Shown here piece by piece: positions 1-6,400 of a DNA stretch of 7,471 nt. The notes under the pieces were generated by a model. The model searched no databases. It was not told the origin of the DNA and was given only the letters and a program-made list of their open reading frames with translations. Source of the stretch: JBEICQ01 sp040383885. Lineage in GTDB: Bacteria > Bacteroidota > Bacteroidia > UBA4408. The DNA is taken from positions 1-7,471 of the forward strand of contig JBEICQ010000105.1 of NCBI GenBank assembly GCA_040383885.1, in the 5' to 3' direction. The translations under genes were made by a program, and so were the position numbers. Each line of letters starts with the position of its first letter. The stretch's first letter is position 1.

Positions 1-1
1 T

Positions 2-1114
2 GCCGATCTGGAGAAAGTGCAGGTGATGCTGCATACAGAAAAAGATGATTTGCTCAAACAACTGAAAAACCTGACCAGACAGATTTCCAAATTTGAGATT
101 CAGTTGCAGGAGATAGGTGAGGAAATGCATAAGCTTCAGAATCGCCTTCAGCAATTGCGGAACATGAAAGACGAGGTGGATTTGCTTGAAGTGGAAACCA
201 TCCCGCACAAAACAGACGATGACCTGGAGTTGCTCTACAACAAAATAAAGATGCAACTCAACGACAGAGGAAGTTTAAAGGCTTCTAAAGACAAAGCCTT
301 TGAATTCTTGCGAAACAAGTTGCGCAGCAACCTCGCCGATGAACATCAGTTTATCCGCTTTGTAGAAGATGAGCTTGCCTGTTTGTCCGACAAGGAAAAA
401 TCCATCGAAGGCCTCCTGAATTCAATCAGTACCCAGTTCGCAAACCCTGCATTTACACTCATTAAACGCTACGAGGAGTTTAGGGAATTTATTCACCAGC
501 AATTTAATGCCGGATTATCCAGAACCCGCATCTCCGATATTGAATCACTAAAAGTTGATTTGCTCGACAACAAGAAAATTCTTGGCGAACTCAAAAGAAT
601 TTCTTCCATCAAGGAGATCAATGGACAGATGATGCTGAACTTCGACCAGGGCGACAGTCTGCAAATCCTCAATCAATATTTGGATAGCGGAAGAAAAGTA
701 AGTTTCGACGAGTTGTTTGATCTTGAATTGAGAATCACCATCCGCGGTACTGAAAAAGTGGTAGACCTGGCCGCACAGGTAGAAAGCGACGGAACAGACC
801 GGATGATTCGTCTGGTCATCATTATGAGTGTAATCAACCGACTGGCAGTGCACGATCACGACAACAGGGTTACCTTGTTTATTGATGAAGTAGCCACCAT
901 CGACAAGCAGAACCGCCCTGAGCTGGTGAAGTTCTGCAAGGAACATCATTTCATTCCCATCTTTGCAGCCCCCGATCCGGTGCCGGGCTTTAATAAGTAT
1001 TACTTTATCTATCCGGGTAAAGGAAAAATCAACCTCAACGAACAGGTGAATGTGATGTACAGCAGTCCGCACAAAACCGGCAAGGAAAAAGAAACAACAG
1101 CCTCCAAAGCCTGA
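2..1114 (+). CDS. MksB/MukB/JetC-like SMC ATPase, C-terminal part (5' end outside window)
   Basis: This is the C-terminal 370 residues of an SMC-family ATPase of the MukB/MksB type, the DNA-loop-extruding motor of a bacterial condensin or Wadjet-like complex. The frame is open to the left edge, so the N-terminal head with Walker A and most of the coiled coil are missing. Residues about 1-65 are charged heptad-like coiled coil, with a second helical stretch around 95-200. The C-terminal head follows. SDGT at 262-265 lies where the ABC signature is expected. Walker B is at 290-301 (VTLFIDEVATID), with Asp295 and the catalytic-type Glu296. An FAAPDP motif at 321-326 matches the end of MukB/MksB heads. 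The following kleisin-like and KITE-like genes support the call. Canonical SMC, RecN and SbcC are less likely because the LSGGE signature is absent. Family assignment is by motif and context. Whether it acts in chromosome organisation or plasmid defence cannot be told. Confidence 0.75.
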   Translation, partial: ADLEKVQVMLHTEKDDLLKQLKNLTRQISKFEIQLQEIGEEMHKLQNRLQQLRNMKDEVDLLEVETIPHKTDDDLELLYNKIKMQLNDRGSLKASKDKAFEFLRNKLRSNLADEHQFIRFVEDELACLSDKEKSIEGLLNSISTQFANPAFTLIKRYEEFREFIHQQFNAGLSRTRISDIESLKVDLLDNKKILGELKRISSIKEINGQMMLNFDQGDSLQILNQYLDSGRKVSFDELFDLELRITIRGTEKVVDLAAQVESDGTDRMIRLVIIMSVINRLAVHDHDNRVTLFIDEVATIDKQNRPELVKFCKEHHFIPIFAAPDPVPGFNKYYFIYPGKGKINLNEQVNVMYSSPHKTGKEKETTASKA

Positions 1115-1119
1115 TTCCC

Positions 1120-1386
1120 ATGAACTACGCTGAACCCAAATCGGTCCTGTATTTTTTGTGGAATTACCACGACCTGCTGTTTGATTTATTTGCCCTGCAG
1201 CGCGACAAAGGATACATCAGCCGTGAACTGATGCAACTTACCGGGAAGAAACACGGCCATGATATTCTTCCTCAGTTGCTGGAATACCGCGTGCTCCGGG
1301 AGTTGAATGAGGATTATGAAATTCATTCGGTTTTTTACAGCCTGATGGAGTTCCTGCTGAATGAGTTCAAGCCTCTTTTGCCGTAA
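1120..1386 (+). CDS. N-terminal fragment of the kleisin-like protein, 88 aa
   Basis: This is what ordinary translation would yield from the interrupted kleisin gene. It holds a helix-turn-helix or winged-helix-like unit: a helical entry (residues 1-30), a GYISRELMQLTG stretch near 31-42, a possible recognition helix near 46-55 and a short wing (about 58-68), then a helix (69-85) cut off by the TAA. In MukF-type kleisins the N-terminal winged helix and helical bundle mediate dimerisation and contact the SMC neck. The fragment lacks the middle region that binds the KITE subunit and the C-terminal domain that caps the SMC head, so it is unlikely to work alone. Confidence 0.5.
   Translation: MNYAEPKSVLYFLWNYHDLLFDLFALQRDKGYISRELMQLTGKKHGHDILPQLLEYRVLRELNEDYEIHSVFYSLMEFLLNEFKPLLP
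1384..1386 (+). other. Premature in-frame TAA within the kleisin reading frame
   Basis: The TAA falls in the context LLP-stop-TIQKY, in the middle of what reads as a continuous helix. One base change from CAA, GAA, AAA, TTA, TCA, TAC or TAT would produce it. The next base is A, not the C often linked with leaky stops. Two compensating frameshifts are not needed, since both sides share one frame. TAA also ends the ComA gene in this window, so a changed genetic code is not supported. Confidence 0.8.
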
Positions 1387-1512
1387 ACCATCCAGAAATA
1401 CCATTATTCCATCTCAGCACTGTTCCGCAAAATCCGCGAAAGCCAGGGGCAGCATGAAAAAACAATTCTGCAGAACCGCATCACCGATCTCTCTCTGCAG
1501 ATCAAAGAGTTT

Positions 1513-2340
1513 GTGGAGCTGGTTGAAAAAAACACCATCAAATTGCTTTCAGAGACCAGGGAACTGAAGTCGAATGTGGCAAAAATTGATTACCGCGAGA
1601 AAGTACACAAGGCAAGTTTCTGGATAGAATATTACATCGTTCCTCTCAATCAAATTCTCAATGTAAATGAATATGATTCAGTGGCCAATAAGTTGTACGA
1701 AATTTCGGAGTATGTAAACCAGAAACGCTTGCTCTACACTGACGACAGCATCCGCGTGCGCTTCGAGAAACTCTACAACCAGCTTGTACAGGTAAATGAC
1801 GACCTGCTCAAACAGAGCAAGATTCTCACCAATGAACTCTTGCCACTGATAGAACGAATCAAAACAGAATCTACCATCCTTACAGGTTGGATTGAATTTT
1901 TAAAAAATCCTTACAAAGTAGATACCCCGGAAATTCTGAAAGCAGAACGCGGTTTTCCCTACTCGTCTAATATCTACCTGAACACACAGGAGTTTTTTGA
2001 GCAATACCTCAATGCGGCGCCTGTTTTTGTAGATGAGCCTCAGGCCCCGGCAGAGAAATGGATTTTTGACCGCGACAAATACAAAAGCAAATTGCAGCAG
2101 GAATTACCTGTTGAAGATTTCTTTCATTGGTGCGCAGATTCTCTCAGTTCTGAATACAAGCTTGTTGAGACTGACAAGTTTTTCTCTCTCACAGGACTTT
2201 TGTTCGAAGATGATTTGCACCTCGATATCGAATCAGGAGCAAAGCCCGGCAAAGTTTCTACCACTGATTTCACACTAAAAGTTCCAAAAATCAAAATCAA
2301 TACACATGGAGTATCCGAAATACCATACGCAGATCGTTGA
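1513..2340 (+). CDS. C-terminal part of the kleisin-like protein, 275 aa from the first possible restart
   Basis: This is the downstream part of the interrupted gene. GTG at 1513 is only the first permissible start after the stop. The whole segment contains no ATG in frame, so independent initiation is doubtful and the interval is better seen as part of one gene. The protein is helical and charged over residues about 1-130. A linker with acidic and proline-rich patches (VFVDEPQAPAEKW) follows, then a small globular end of about 75 residues (DFFHWCADSLSSEY onward) where MukF-like kleisins have the winged helix that binds the SMC head. The 3' end overlaps the KITE-like gene by 35 bases, which suggests translational coupling. 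Confidence 0.45.
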   Translation: MELVEKNTIKLLSETRELKSNVAKIDYREKVHKASFWIEYYIVPLNQILNVNEYDSVANKLYEISEYVNQKRLLYTDDSIRVRFEKLYNQLVQVNDDLLKQSKILTNELLPLIERIKTESTILTGWIEFLKNPYKVDTPEILKAERGFPYSSNIYLNTQEFFEQYLNAAPVFVDEPQAPAEKWIFDRDKYKSKLQQELPVEDFFHWCADSLSSEYKLVETDKFFSLTGLLFEDDLHLDIESGAKPGKVSTTDFTLKVPKIKINTHGVSEIPYADR

Positions 2341-2851
2341 GGCCCTCATGGGAGGTAAATTCATCCTCGCCGGCGACAAATATTTTGATGAGTTAAAAGC
2401 AAACGAATCTTTTTACGCGAGTTTTTTCAAGATATCTTTTCGCTATGAACTCAAGTATAGTCAGGAGTATGCTTACCTGGTATCTACTGATACTACCGAA
2501 AACCTGAGTCGCGACATCAGTATTTTTTTCGCGATTCTTTGTTACGAACTCGACAGAGATGGAAAAAATTTCATGGATGAACTTCAGTATGCCGAGTTTG
2601 AAATGGATAAGGTGGATGAGTACTTCGAAAATTCTACTTACAAAGAATTGATCAAAGCAAACAACCAGCTTAAGGATGCTGAAAGCAGAAGAAAGCTCAT
2701 CCGCAACGGATTAATCAAGCGCAACATCGCCACCAAAACAGGTGAGGAGAGATTTGTATTTACACCCGCAAGCAAGGTGTTTATCAATTTTGCGCTCGAC
2801 CTTGCCCGGCAACGCTCAGCAGAAACCGAAGCAGAAAGCGCCCGCTCCTGA
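2306..2851 (+). CDS. MksE/MukE/JetB-like KITE subunit of the SMC complex
   Basis: This 181-residue protein is the likely KITE (tandem winged-helix) subunit, which dimerises on the kleisin and controls SMC head engagement and DNA binding. Size and layout fit MksE/JetB, usually near 180-230 residues. The N-terminus has the family pattern of a short helix, a GG(K)FIL turn and a helix ending in FYASFFKISFRYEL (about 34-47). An AYLVSTD strand and an aromatic helix (SIFFAILCYELDRDG) come next. A second winged-helix-like half with ELIKANNQLKDAESRRKLI helices and a FVFTPASKVFINFAL wing/helix ends the protein. ATG at 2306 lies inside the upstream kleisin frame, overlapping it by 35 bases, with no Shine-Dalgarno sequence. 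This suggests coupled translation, so the upstream TAA could reduce its output. No MksG/JetD gene follows. The call depends partly on context. Confidence 0.65.
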   Translation: MEYPKYHTQIVEALMGGKFILAGDKYFDELKANESFYASFFKISFRYELKYSQEYAYLVSTDTTENLSRDISIFFAILCYELDRDGKNFMDELQYAEFEMDKVDEYFENSTYKELIKANNQLKDAESRRKLIRNGLIKRNIATKTGEERFVFTPASKVFINFALDLARQRSAETEAESARS

Positions 2852-2868
2852 TACCCGTTTCGCTTTAG

Positions 2869-2890
2869 TTGCTGTGCTCAAGAACAGCAA
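2869..2890 (+). terminator. Weak stem-loop after the SMC operon
   Basis: TTGCTGT and ACAGCAA form a perfect 7-base stem around an 8-base loop, 18 bases after the KITE stop codon. No T-tract follows, so as an intrinsic terminator it is weak. It could instead be an RNA-end stabilising hairpin or chance. Confidence 0.25.
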
Positions 2891-2955
2891 ACTTACCTGA
2901 CTTAGCCCCATGATTTCGCCACGCCATTGGCTTTATCTGTTGTATAAAGTTTCTG

Positions 2956-2963
2956 TATTTTGC
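2956..2963 (+). promoter_or_regulatory. Possible degenerate -7 element before the acyltransferase
   Basis: TATTTTGC resembles the Bacteroidota TAnnTTTG -7 box with one base missing. No correctly spaced TTG/TTTG -33 element was found. It ends five bases before the GTG start, so any transcript made from it would be nearly leaderless. Co-transcription from the SMC operon across the 116-base gap is the alternative. Confidence 0.15.
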
Positions 2964-2967
2964 ATAA

Positions 2968-4047
2968 GTGCTTCAAAAAACACACATACAGCAGGCTGAT
3001 GCAGCCAGAGGTTTGGCCATCCTCCTGGTGTTTTTCTTTCATGCATTTCAGATTCTTTTTCCCGGATTCGACCATGTAAATTTTCCTGATCAGGCTTTCC
3101 TGGATATAGGAACCCCCCAATTTTTTATCCTTTTTTTCAATCCTCTCGGACAGGGATGGATGGGAGTTAATCTTTTTTTGGTGATCAGTGGTTTTTTAAT
3201 TCATCTGATTTATCTCCGAAACAGGGAGCGCTTTGCTGTGCCCGCCTTTTTGGGCAGGCGATTCTTTCGGATTTTTCCTGCCTATGTGCTCTGTTTGTTC
3301 CTGTGTTTTTTACTTTCCCCACAGGGCCGCGCATCAGGATGGACCGACCTATGGTATCACCTGTTTTTTTTACATAATCTGAACGATCAAAGCATTTTTT
3401 CCATCAACCTGAGTTACTGGAGCATTGCACTCGAAGTGCAGCTCTATCTGCTTTATCCCCTTTATCTCTTTTTTTTAAAAGGCTCAGGTGAGCGACAACT
3501 TTGGATGCGTCTTGTCTTTCTCTATGTAATCATCATGCTTTATCCCTGTTTCTCATCCTTTCGTTCGATGGCCTACACCACCAATGTGTTTTCTTATGCA
3601 TTTGTTTGGGCAGGAGGAGCCTGGATTGCTTCCGCCTACCACAAAGGGAAAAAAATTTTTAAGTATTCATTACCATTGGCTGCGCTGCTATACCTTCTGT
3701 TTGCCCTGAGTCGTTGTTATTTTATTTCTTCATTTTTTATGCAGGTACCTGCAACACTCGCCTGTATGGCACTTTTTGAATGGCTGATTCATCTGCCCTC
3801 AGGAAAATATAAAACGCCCTCTTCTTTTTTGAGTTTCACGGGTACCATCAGCTACAGTATTTACCTTATTCACCTGCCTATCCTGCAATACATCCTGCCG
3901 CTGATAACAAGTATCAGGCAAGGTTCGTGGCTCAGTAAAGCGGGAGGCTTTTCTCTTTCACTGGCACTTGTATACGGACTGGCCTGGTTGCTATTTAAAA
4001 TCGCAGAACAACCGGGCATTGCACTGGGAAGGAGACTCATGCGATGA
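2968..4047 (+). CDS. Membrane acyltransferase 3 family protein (OafA/YrhL-like)
   Basis: This is an integral inner-membrane O-acyltransferase of 359 residues that probably transfers an acyl (often acetyl) group to a cell-surface sugar such as O-antigen, exopolysaccharide or peptidoglycan. The acceptor cannot be told. Family landmarks are clear: D11-AAR-G15 leading into TM1 with the conserved His25 (FFFHAF), GVNLFLVISGFLI at 66-78, GRRFFRIFPAY at 96-106 with the conserved arginines, YWSIALEVQLYLLYP at 150-164 with Glu156, and a late SFTGTISYSIYLIHLPIL segment. About ten hydrophobic segments are visible and no periplasmic SGNH domain follows. The start must be at or after GTG 2968 because TAA precedes it directly. 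GTG places His25 at the usual distance from the N-terminus. The gene stands alone, pointing toward the comA operon. Its very T-rich codons reflect Phe/Leu content more than clear foreign origin. Confidence 0.88.
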   Translation: MLQKTHIQQADAARGLAILLVFFFHAFQILFPGFDHVNFPDQAFLDIGTPQFFILFFNPLGQGWMGVNLFLVISGFLIHLIYLRNRERFAVPAFLGRRFFRIFPAYVLCLFLCFLLSPQGRASGWTDLWYHLFFLHNLNDQSIFSINLSYWSIALEVQLYLLYPLYLFFLKGSGERQLWMRLVFLYVIIMLYPCFSSFRSMAYTTNVFSYAFVWAGGAWIASAYHKGKKIFKYSLPLAALLYLLFALSRCYFISSFFMQVPATLACMALFEWLIHLPSGKYKTPSSFLSFTGTISYSIYLIHLPILQYILPLITSIRQGSWLSKAGGFSLSLALVYGLAWLLFKIAEQPGIALGRRLMR

Positions 4048-4049
4048 AC

Positions 4050-4070
4050 ATCTCCTGATGAAATGGAGAT
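4050..4070. terminator. Small inverted repeat just after the acyltransferase stop
   Basis: ATCTCC and GGAGAT pair as a 6-base stem around a 9-base loop three bases after the stop codon. A loose T-rich stretch (TTTTAGGTTGATTTTT) begins about nine bases later and is not adjacent to the stem. A terminator role is possible but weak. Confidence 0.25.
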
Positions 4071-4115
4071 TCAAGCCATTTTAGGTTGATTTTTCAGGAC
4101 AGTATGTTGCTTGCA

Positions 4116-4137
4116 GATCTCATGACGACATGAAATC
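4116..4137. repeat. Imperfect inverted repeat in the convergent intergenic gap
   Basis: GATCTCATG and CATGAAATC form a 9-base arm pair with one mismatch and a 4-base ACGA loop, midway between the convergent acyltransferase and comA genes. No T-run follows on either strand, so it is not a typical intrinsic terminator. It could be a weak bidirectional one or chance. The 136-base gap holds no other gene that can be supported. Confidence 0.3.
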
Positions 4138-4183
4138 ATGTATTGCGGATAAGGAAATTCAAAGCTTGACCGATTCGGACAAA

Positions 4184-4969
4184 TTACTTTTTCTTTTCTT
4201 TTTTGGCTTGCTTTGGCAGAAATTCAAAGAAAGTATCTCCACGCAAACCGAGCCTGAGCGTTTCCAGTGAGATCACATCATGGGGTGCGATATTTCCCAG
4301 ATTCACATTGCTTCCCATGTTTTTTATGAACCATGCCTGCTGTGATTTCTGCGGGGCTTCCCAGATGATGTTTTCCTGTGGTACTTTGCCTTTGATTTTG
4401 TCCACCAGGAGGGAATGTGTTTTTCCGTCGCGATGATAAATTCCAACATTTCCGCTTTCTCTGGCTTCGGCAATCACTTTCCAGCTCCCTGCCTGCAATT
4501 CTTTTTTCATCATAGATATCCATTTGGCAGGATAGATGATGATACCTTCTTCTTTAGAACCAACCTCACTTACCACACAAACCTGTGAGGAAAGGGTATG
4601 TATGTATTTGCATTTTTCATCGTGAGGCATGGTGATGGATCCATCCGATACCTCTGCCATTTCCAGTCCAAAGGTATCCAGCAACTTCCGGTAATCATCA
4701 AACTGACGACGCACCACAAAGGCTTCGAAAAGCGTACCGCCCAGATAAACTTTTAGTCCGGCTTTTTTATAAAGTTGAATTTTTTCCTTCAGGTTGGGTG
4801 TCACATACGAGGTACCGAACCCCAGTTTTACCAGGTCGGTCAGGTGTGCTGAAGATTCAATAAAGTTTGCAGCCTCGGCAAGTCCGAGTCCTTTGTCCAT
4901 CATCATGGTAATCCCTGTTTCCCTCGGCTTCTCCGGCCTTGAGGGAATGTCACTCAGTATAAAATTCAT
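4184..4969 (-). CDS. comA: Phosphosulfolactate synthase (ComA family)
   Basis: This 261-residue TIM-barrel enzyme of the ComA family (EC 4.4.1.19) adds sulfite to phosphoenolpyruvate to give (R)-phosphosulfolactate in the cytoplasm. It is the first step of coenzyme M synthesis in methanogens and of sulfolactate or other sulfonates in bacteria. Conserved blocks run in order: KPRETGITMMMDKG (14-27), DLVKLGFGT (45-53), GGTLFE (77-82), EVSDGS (106-111), SEVGSK (134-139), EARESGNVGIY (168-178), WEAP (203-206), GSNVNLGNI (219-227) and LETLRLGLRGDT (235-246). A lysine-rich tail ends the protein. I chose ATG at 4969, one base after the TPR stop (TGAgATG), because it gives the usual short N-terminus. 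An in-frame ATG at 4993 would add eight residues and overlap the TPR gene. No ComB or ComC homologue is visible, so the end product is unknown; cysteate or sulfonolipid synthesis is a guess from the likely phylum. Confidence 0.92.
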   Translation of the reverse strand: MNFILSDIPSRPEKPRETGITMMMDKGLGLAEAANFIESSAHLTDLVKLGFGTSYVTPNLKEKIQLYKKAGLKVYLGGTLFEAFVVRRQFDDYRKLLDTFGLEMAEVSDGSITMPHDEKCKYIHTLSSQVCVVSEVGSKEEGIIIYPAKWISMMKKELQAGSWKVIAEARESGNVGIYHRDGKTHSLLVDKIKGKVPQENIIWEAPQKSQQAWFIKNMGSNVNLGNIAPHDVISLETLRLGLRGDTFFEFLPKQAKKEKKK

Positions 4970-4970
4970 C

Positions 4971-6380
4971 TCAGGCTGATTTAAAATGAGCAATTACCGA
5001 AAGCACATCGGCATGATATTGTAGTTGATTAGCATACTCAAAAAGCTCGGCTTCCGAAGCCACATTAGTGCTCATGGCCTCAAACAAATATTCCCCTGCT
5101 TCATTGTTTTTTCCCGACAGATAGAGATAGGCTGCAAGTCTTGTTTTGATGCTGTGGTGGCCCAAACTGGCAGATACCGCCTCCCTGAGTATTTCAATTG
5201 ATTTGGCAATTTTTTGTTGTGAGAAGAAAGTTTCAGCATAAGAAAGCCAGGTTTCCACATCCTCTGCATCATTGGAAAGAGAGGAACGGTAGGCTTTTTC
5301 TGCTGATTTGATGTTGCCTAAGGCCGCATGCGATTCTGCAACAATCAGCCAGGCTTCGGCATGGTTTGGATCAATGTCTGTTGCTTCAATGGCAGCCTCC
5401 AGGGCTTCTTCATGTTGCTGCAGGTATTGATGGCAGGCAGCCTTGCCCACCCATGATTCTATCATGCCTTCGTCCAGTTCTACGGATTCATTGTAATGCC
5501 TGAGTGCCGTTTCAAACAATTCCATCTTCTCGTAGCAATCACCCACAAGAAAAAAGTAGGTGGCGTCTTTGTTCTCTGTCTCTCCCAATTGTTTGTAGAT
5601 CTCGAGTGCTTCTGAAAATAAGCTCATTTCGGTATAGCACTGTGCTTTGGAATACATGGCTCCGAGGAAGCCCTCATCAATGGCAAGCGCCAGATCGAAA
5701 GAATGCAGGGCCTGTTCAAAATCTCCTTTTCGGAAATAACACATACCCAGGTTGTACCAGCCTGTGGGGGAGTAAGGATGAAGATCTAAAAACTGGTTGA
5801 AGAAAAGAATACCTTCTTCGAACTTACCGGTTACATGATAGCAATGGGTTAACTCAAAAAAAGCAAATTCATTTTCGGGATTTTCCTTTACTGCTTTGCG
5901 TAAAAATTCTGCAGCCTGAGCATAATCGTCGCGACCTTCATATTCGAAGGCGATGAACATATACACCTCATCCTTGTTTTCCGCAAGTTCCAGTGCGCTC
6001 AGGTATGCCTCAATGGCCTTGTCAGATTCACCCATTTGGGCATATAAGCCGCCCTGGGTAATAAACACTTCAGGGTTCTGCGGTTCTGCACTGGAAGCAA
6101 GAGTCAGAAGCTGCTGCGCTTTGCTGAGTTTGTTGTTGTGGGCAAATATCTGTGATAATTTAATCTGAAGTGAAACACTGTTGGGATGCTGTGCAACTGC
6201 AATCATACCGGCCTGCTCCGCCTTGTTGCTACTTTTTTCCTCCATATAAGCATCCATAATCTCCTCAAAATCGTGCACATCAAAAAAGTATTGCTCGTTC
6301 TTTCTGAGCATCTCATCAAACCTATTGATCAGGCTCCTGTTTATTTTTCTATCATGTGAATCGTTGTTGGGTGCATTCAT
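4971..6380 (-). CDS. TPR-repeat protein, translationally coupled to comA
   Basis: This 469-residue protein is almost wholly tetratricopeptide repeats. After a basic, polar N-terminus and a helical region (about 1-95), roughly ten 34-residue units follow from near residue 100 to 440. Clear examples include PTGWYNLGMCYFRKGDFEQA, AEAWLIVAESHAALGNIKSA and ATYFFLVGDCYEKMELFETA. Such solenoids act as protein-interaction scaffolds. No signal peptide, membrane segment or catalytic domain is seen, so it is probably cytoplasmic. ATG at 6380 lacks a Shine-Dalgarno sequence but sits 20 bases downstream of a good TAnnTTTG promoter element. The stop codon lies one base from the comA start, so the two are likely co-transcribed and coupled. 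The partner is unknown, and a link to ComA or sulfonate metabolism is inferred only from position. Confidence 0.88.
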   Translation of the reverse strand: MNAPNNDSHDRKINRSLINRFDEMLRKNEQYFFDVHDFEEIMDAYMEEKSSNKAEQAGMIAVAQHPNSVSLQIKLSQIFAHNNKLSKAQQLLTLASSAEPQNPEVFITQGGLYAQMGESDKAIEAYLSALELAENKDEVYMFIAFEYEGRDDYAQAAEFLRKAVKENPENEFAFFELTHCYHVTGKFEEGILFFNQFLDLHPYSPTGWYNLGMCYFRKGDFEQALHSFDLALAIDEGFLGAMYSKAQCYTEMSLFSEALEIYKQLGETENKDATYFFLVGDCYEKMELFETALRHYNESVELDEGMIESWVGKAACHQYLQQHEEALEAAIEATDIDPNHAEAWLIVAESHAALGNIKSAEKAYRSSLSNDAEDVETWLSYAETFFSQQKIAKSIEILREAVSASLGHHSIKTRLAAYLYLSGKNNEAGEYLFEAMSTNVASEAELFEYANQLQYHADVLSVIAHFKSA

Positions 6381-6400
6381 AGGGTATTAATTCATTTGTA

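Larger units (their letters stand above)
1120..2340 (+). pseudogene. MksF/MukF/JetA-like kleisin gene interrupted by one in-frame TAA
   Basis: Read through a single TAA at codon 89, this frame encodes about 405 residues, close to the usual 400-500 for MukF/MksF-type kleisins. These bridge the two SMC heads and bind the KITE subunit. The start is ATG five bases after the SMC stop codon. After the TAA the same frame stays open for 317 codons. The 42 codons between the stop and the first possible restart (GTG at 1513) read as a sensible amphipathic helix continuing the preceding one, which points to a recent point change and not to two separate genes. The kleisin call rests on position between SMC and KITE genes, size, a winged-helix-like N-terminus, a long helical middle and a small C-terminal domain. 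Sequence identity to known kleisins is low by eye. It could be a real pseudogene, a sequencing error, or a read-through product. Confidence 0.65.

Noticed and set aside
548..1072. Long open frame of 174 codons on the minus strand inside the SMC gene
   Set aside because: It lies wholly antisense to the conserved SMC head, and its translation is rich in His and Val with no recognisable motif. It is best explained as a shadow of the real gene.
1361..1567. Overlapping + strand frame spanning the kleisin TAA, as a possible frameshift bypass
   Set aside because: Bypass would need two opposite shifts within a short distance, no slippery site is seen, and its translation (rich in Ser, Arg, Lys) is unlike a kleisin. 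The original frame resumes with sensible sequence directly after the stop.
1120..2340. Alternative genetic code with TAA read as an amino acid
   Set aside because: TAA ends the ComA gene at 4184-4186 at a sensible C-terminus, and other genes here end in TGA or TAG, so all three stops are used normally.
2902..3120. Minus-strand 72-codon frame over the acyltransferase start
   Set aside because: It overlaps the conserved N-terminal acyltransferase region antisense and shows no family features.
2968..4047. Recent horizontal transfer of the acyltransferase gene
   Set aside because: Its T-rich look follows from many Phe, Leu and Ile codons in membrane spans. No flanking repeats, tRNA or mobile-element genes are visible.
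4278..4523. Second minus-strand frame inside comA
   Set aside because: It is an out-of-frame overlap of a strongly conserved enzyme gene, with a composition dominated by Arg, Lys and Gln.
5504..5800. Plus-strand 98-codon frame inside the TPR gene
   Set aside because: It is antisense to well-formed TPR units, and its Ser/Arg-rich composition is typical of a shadow frame.
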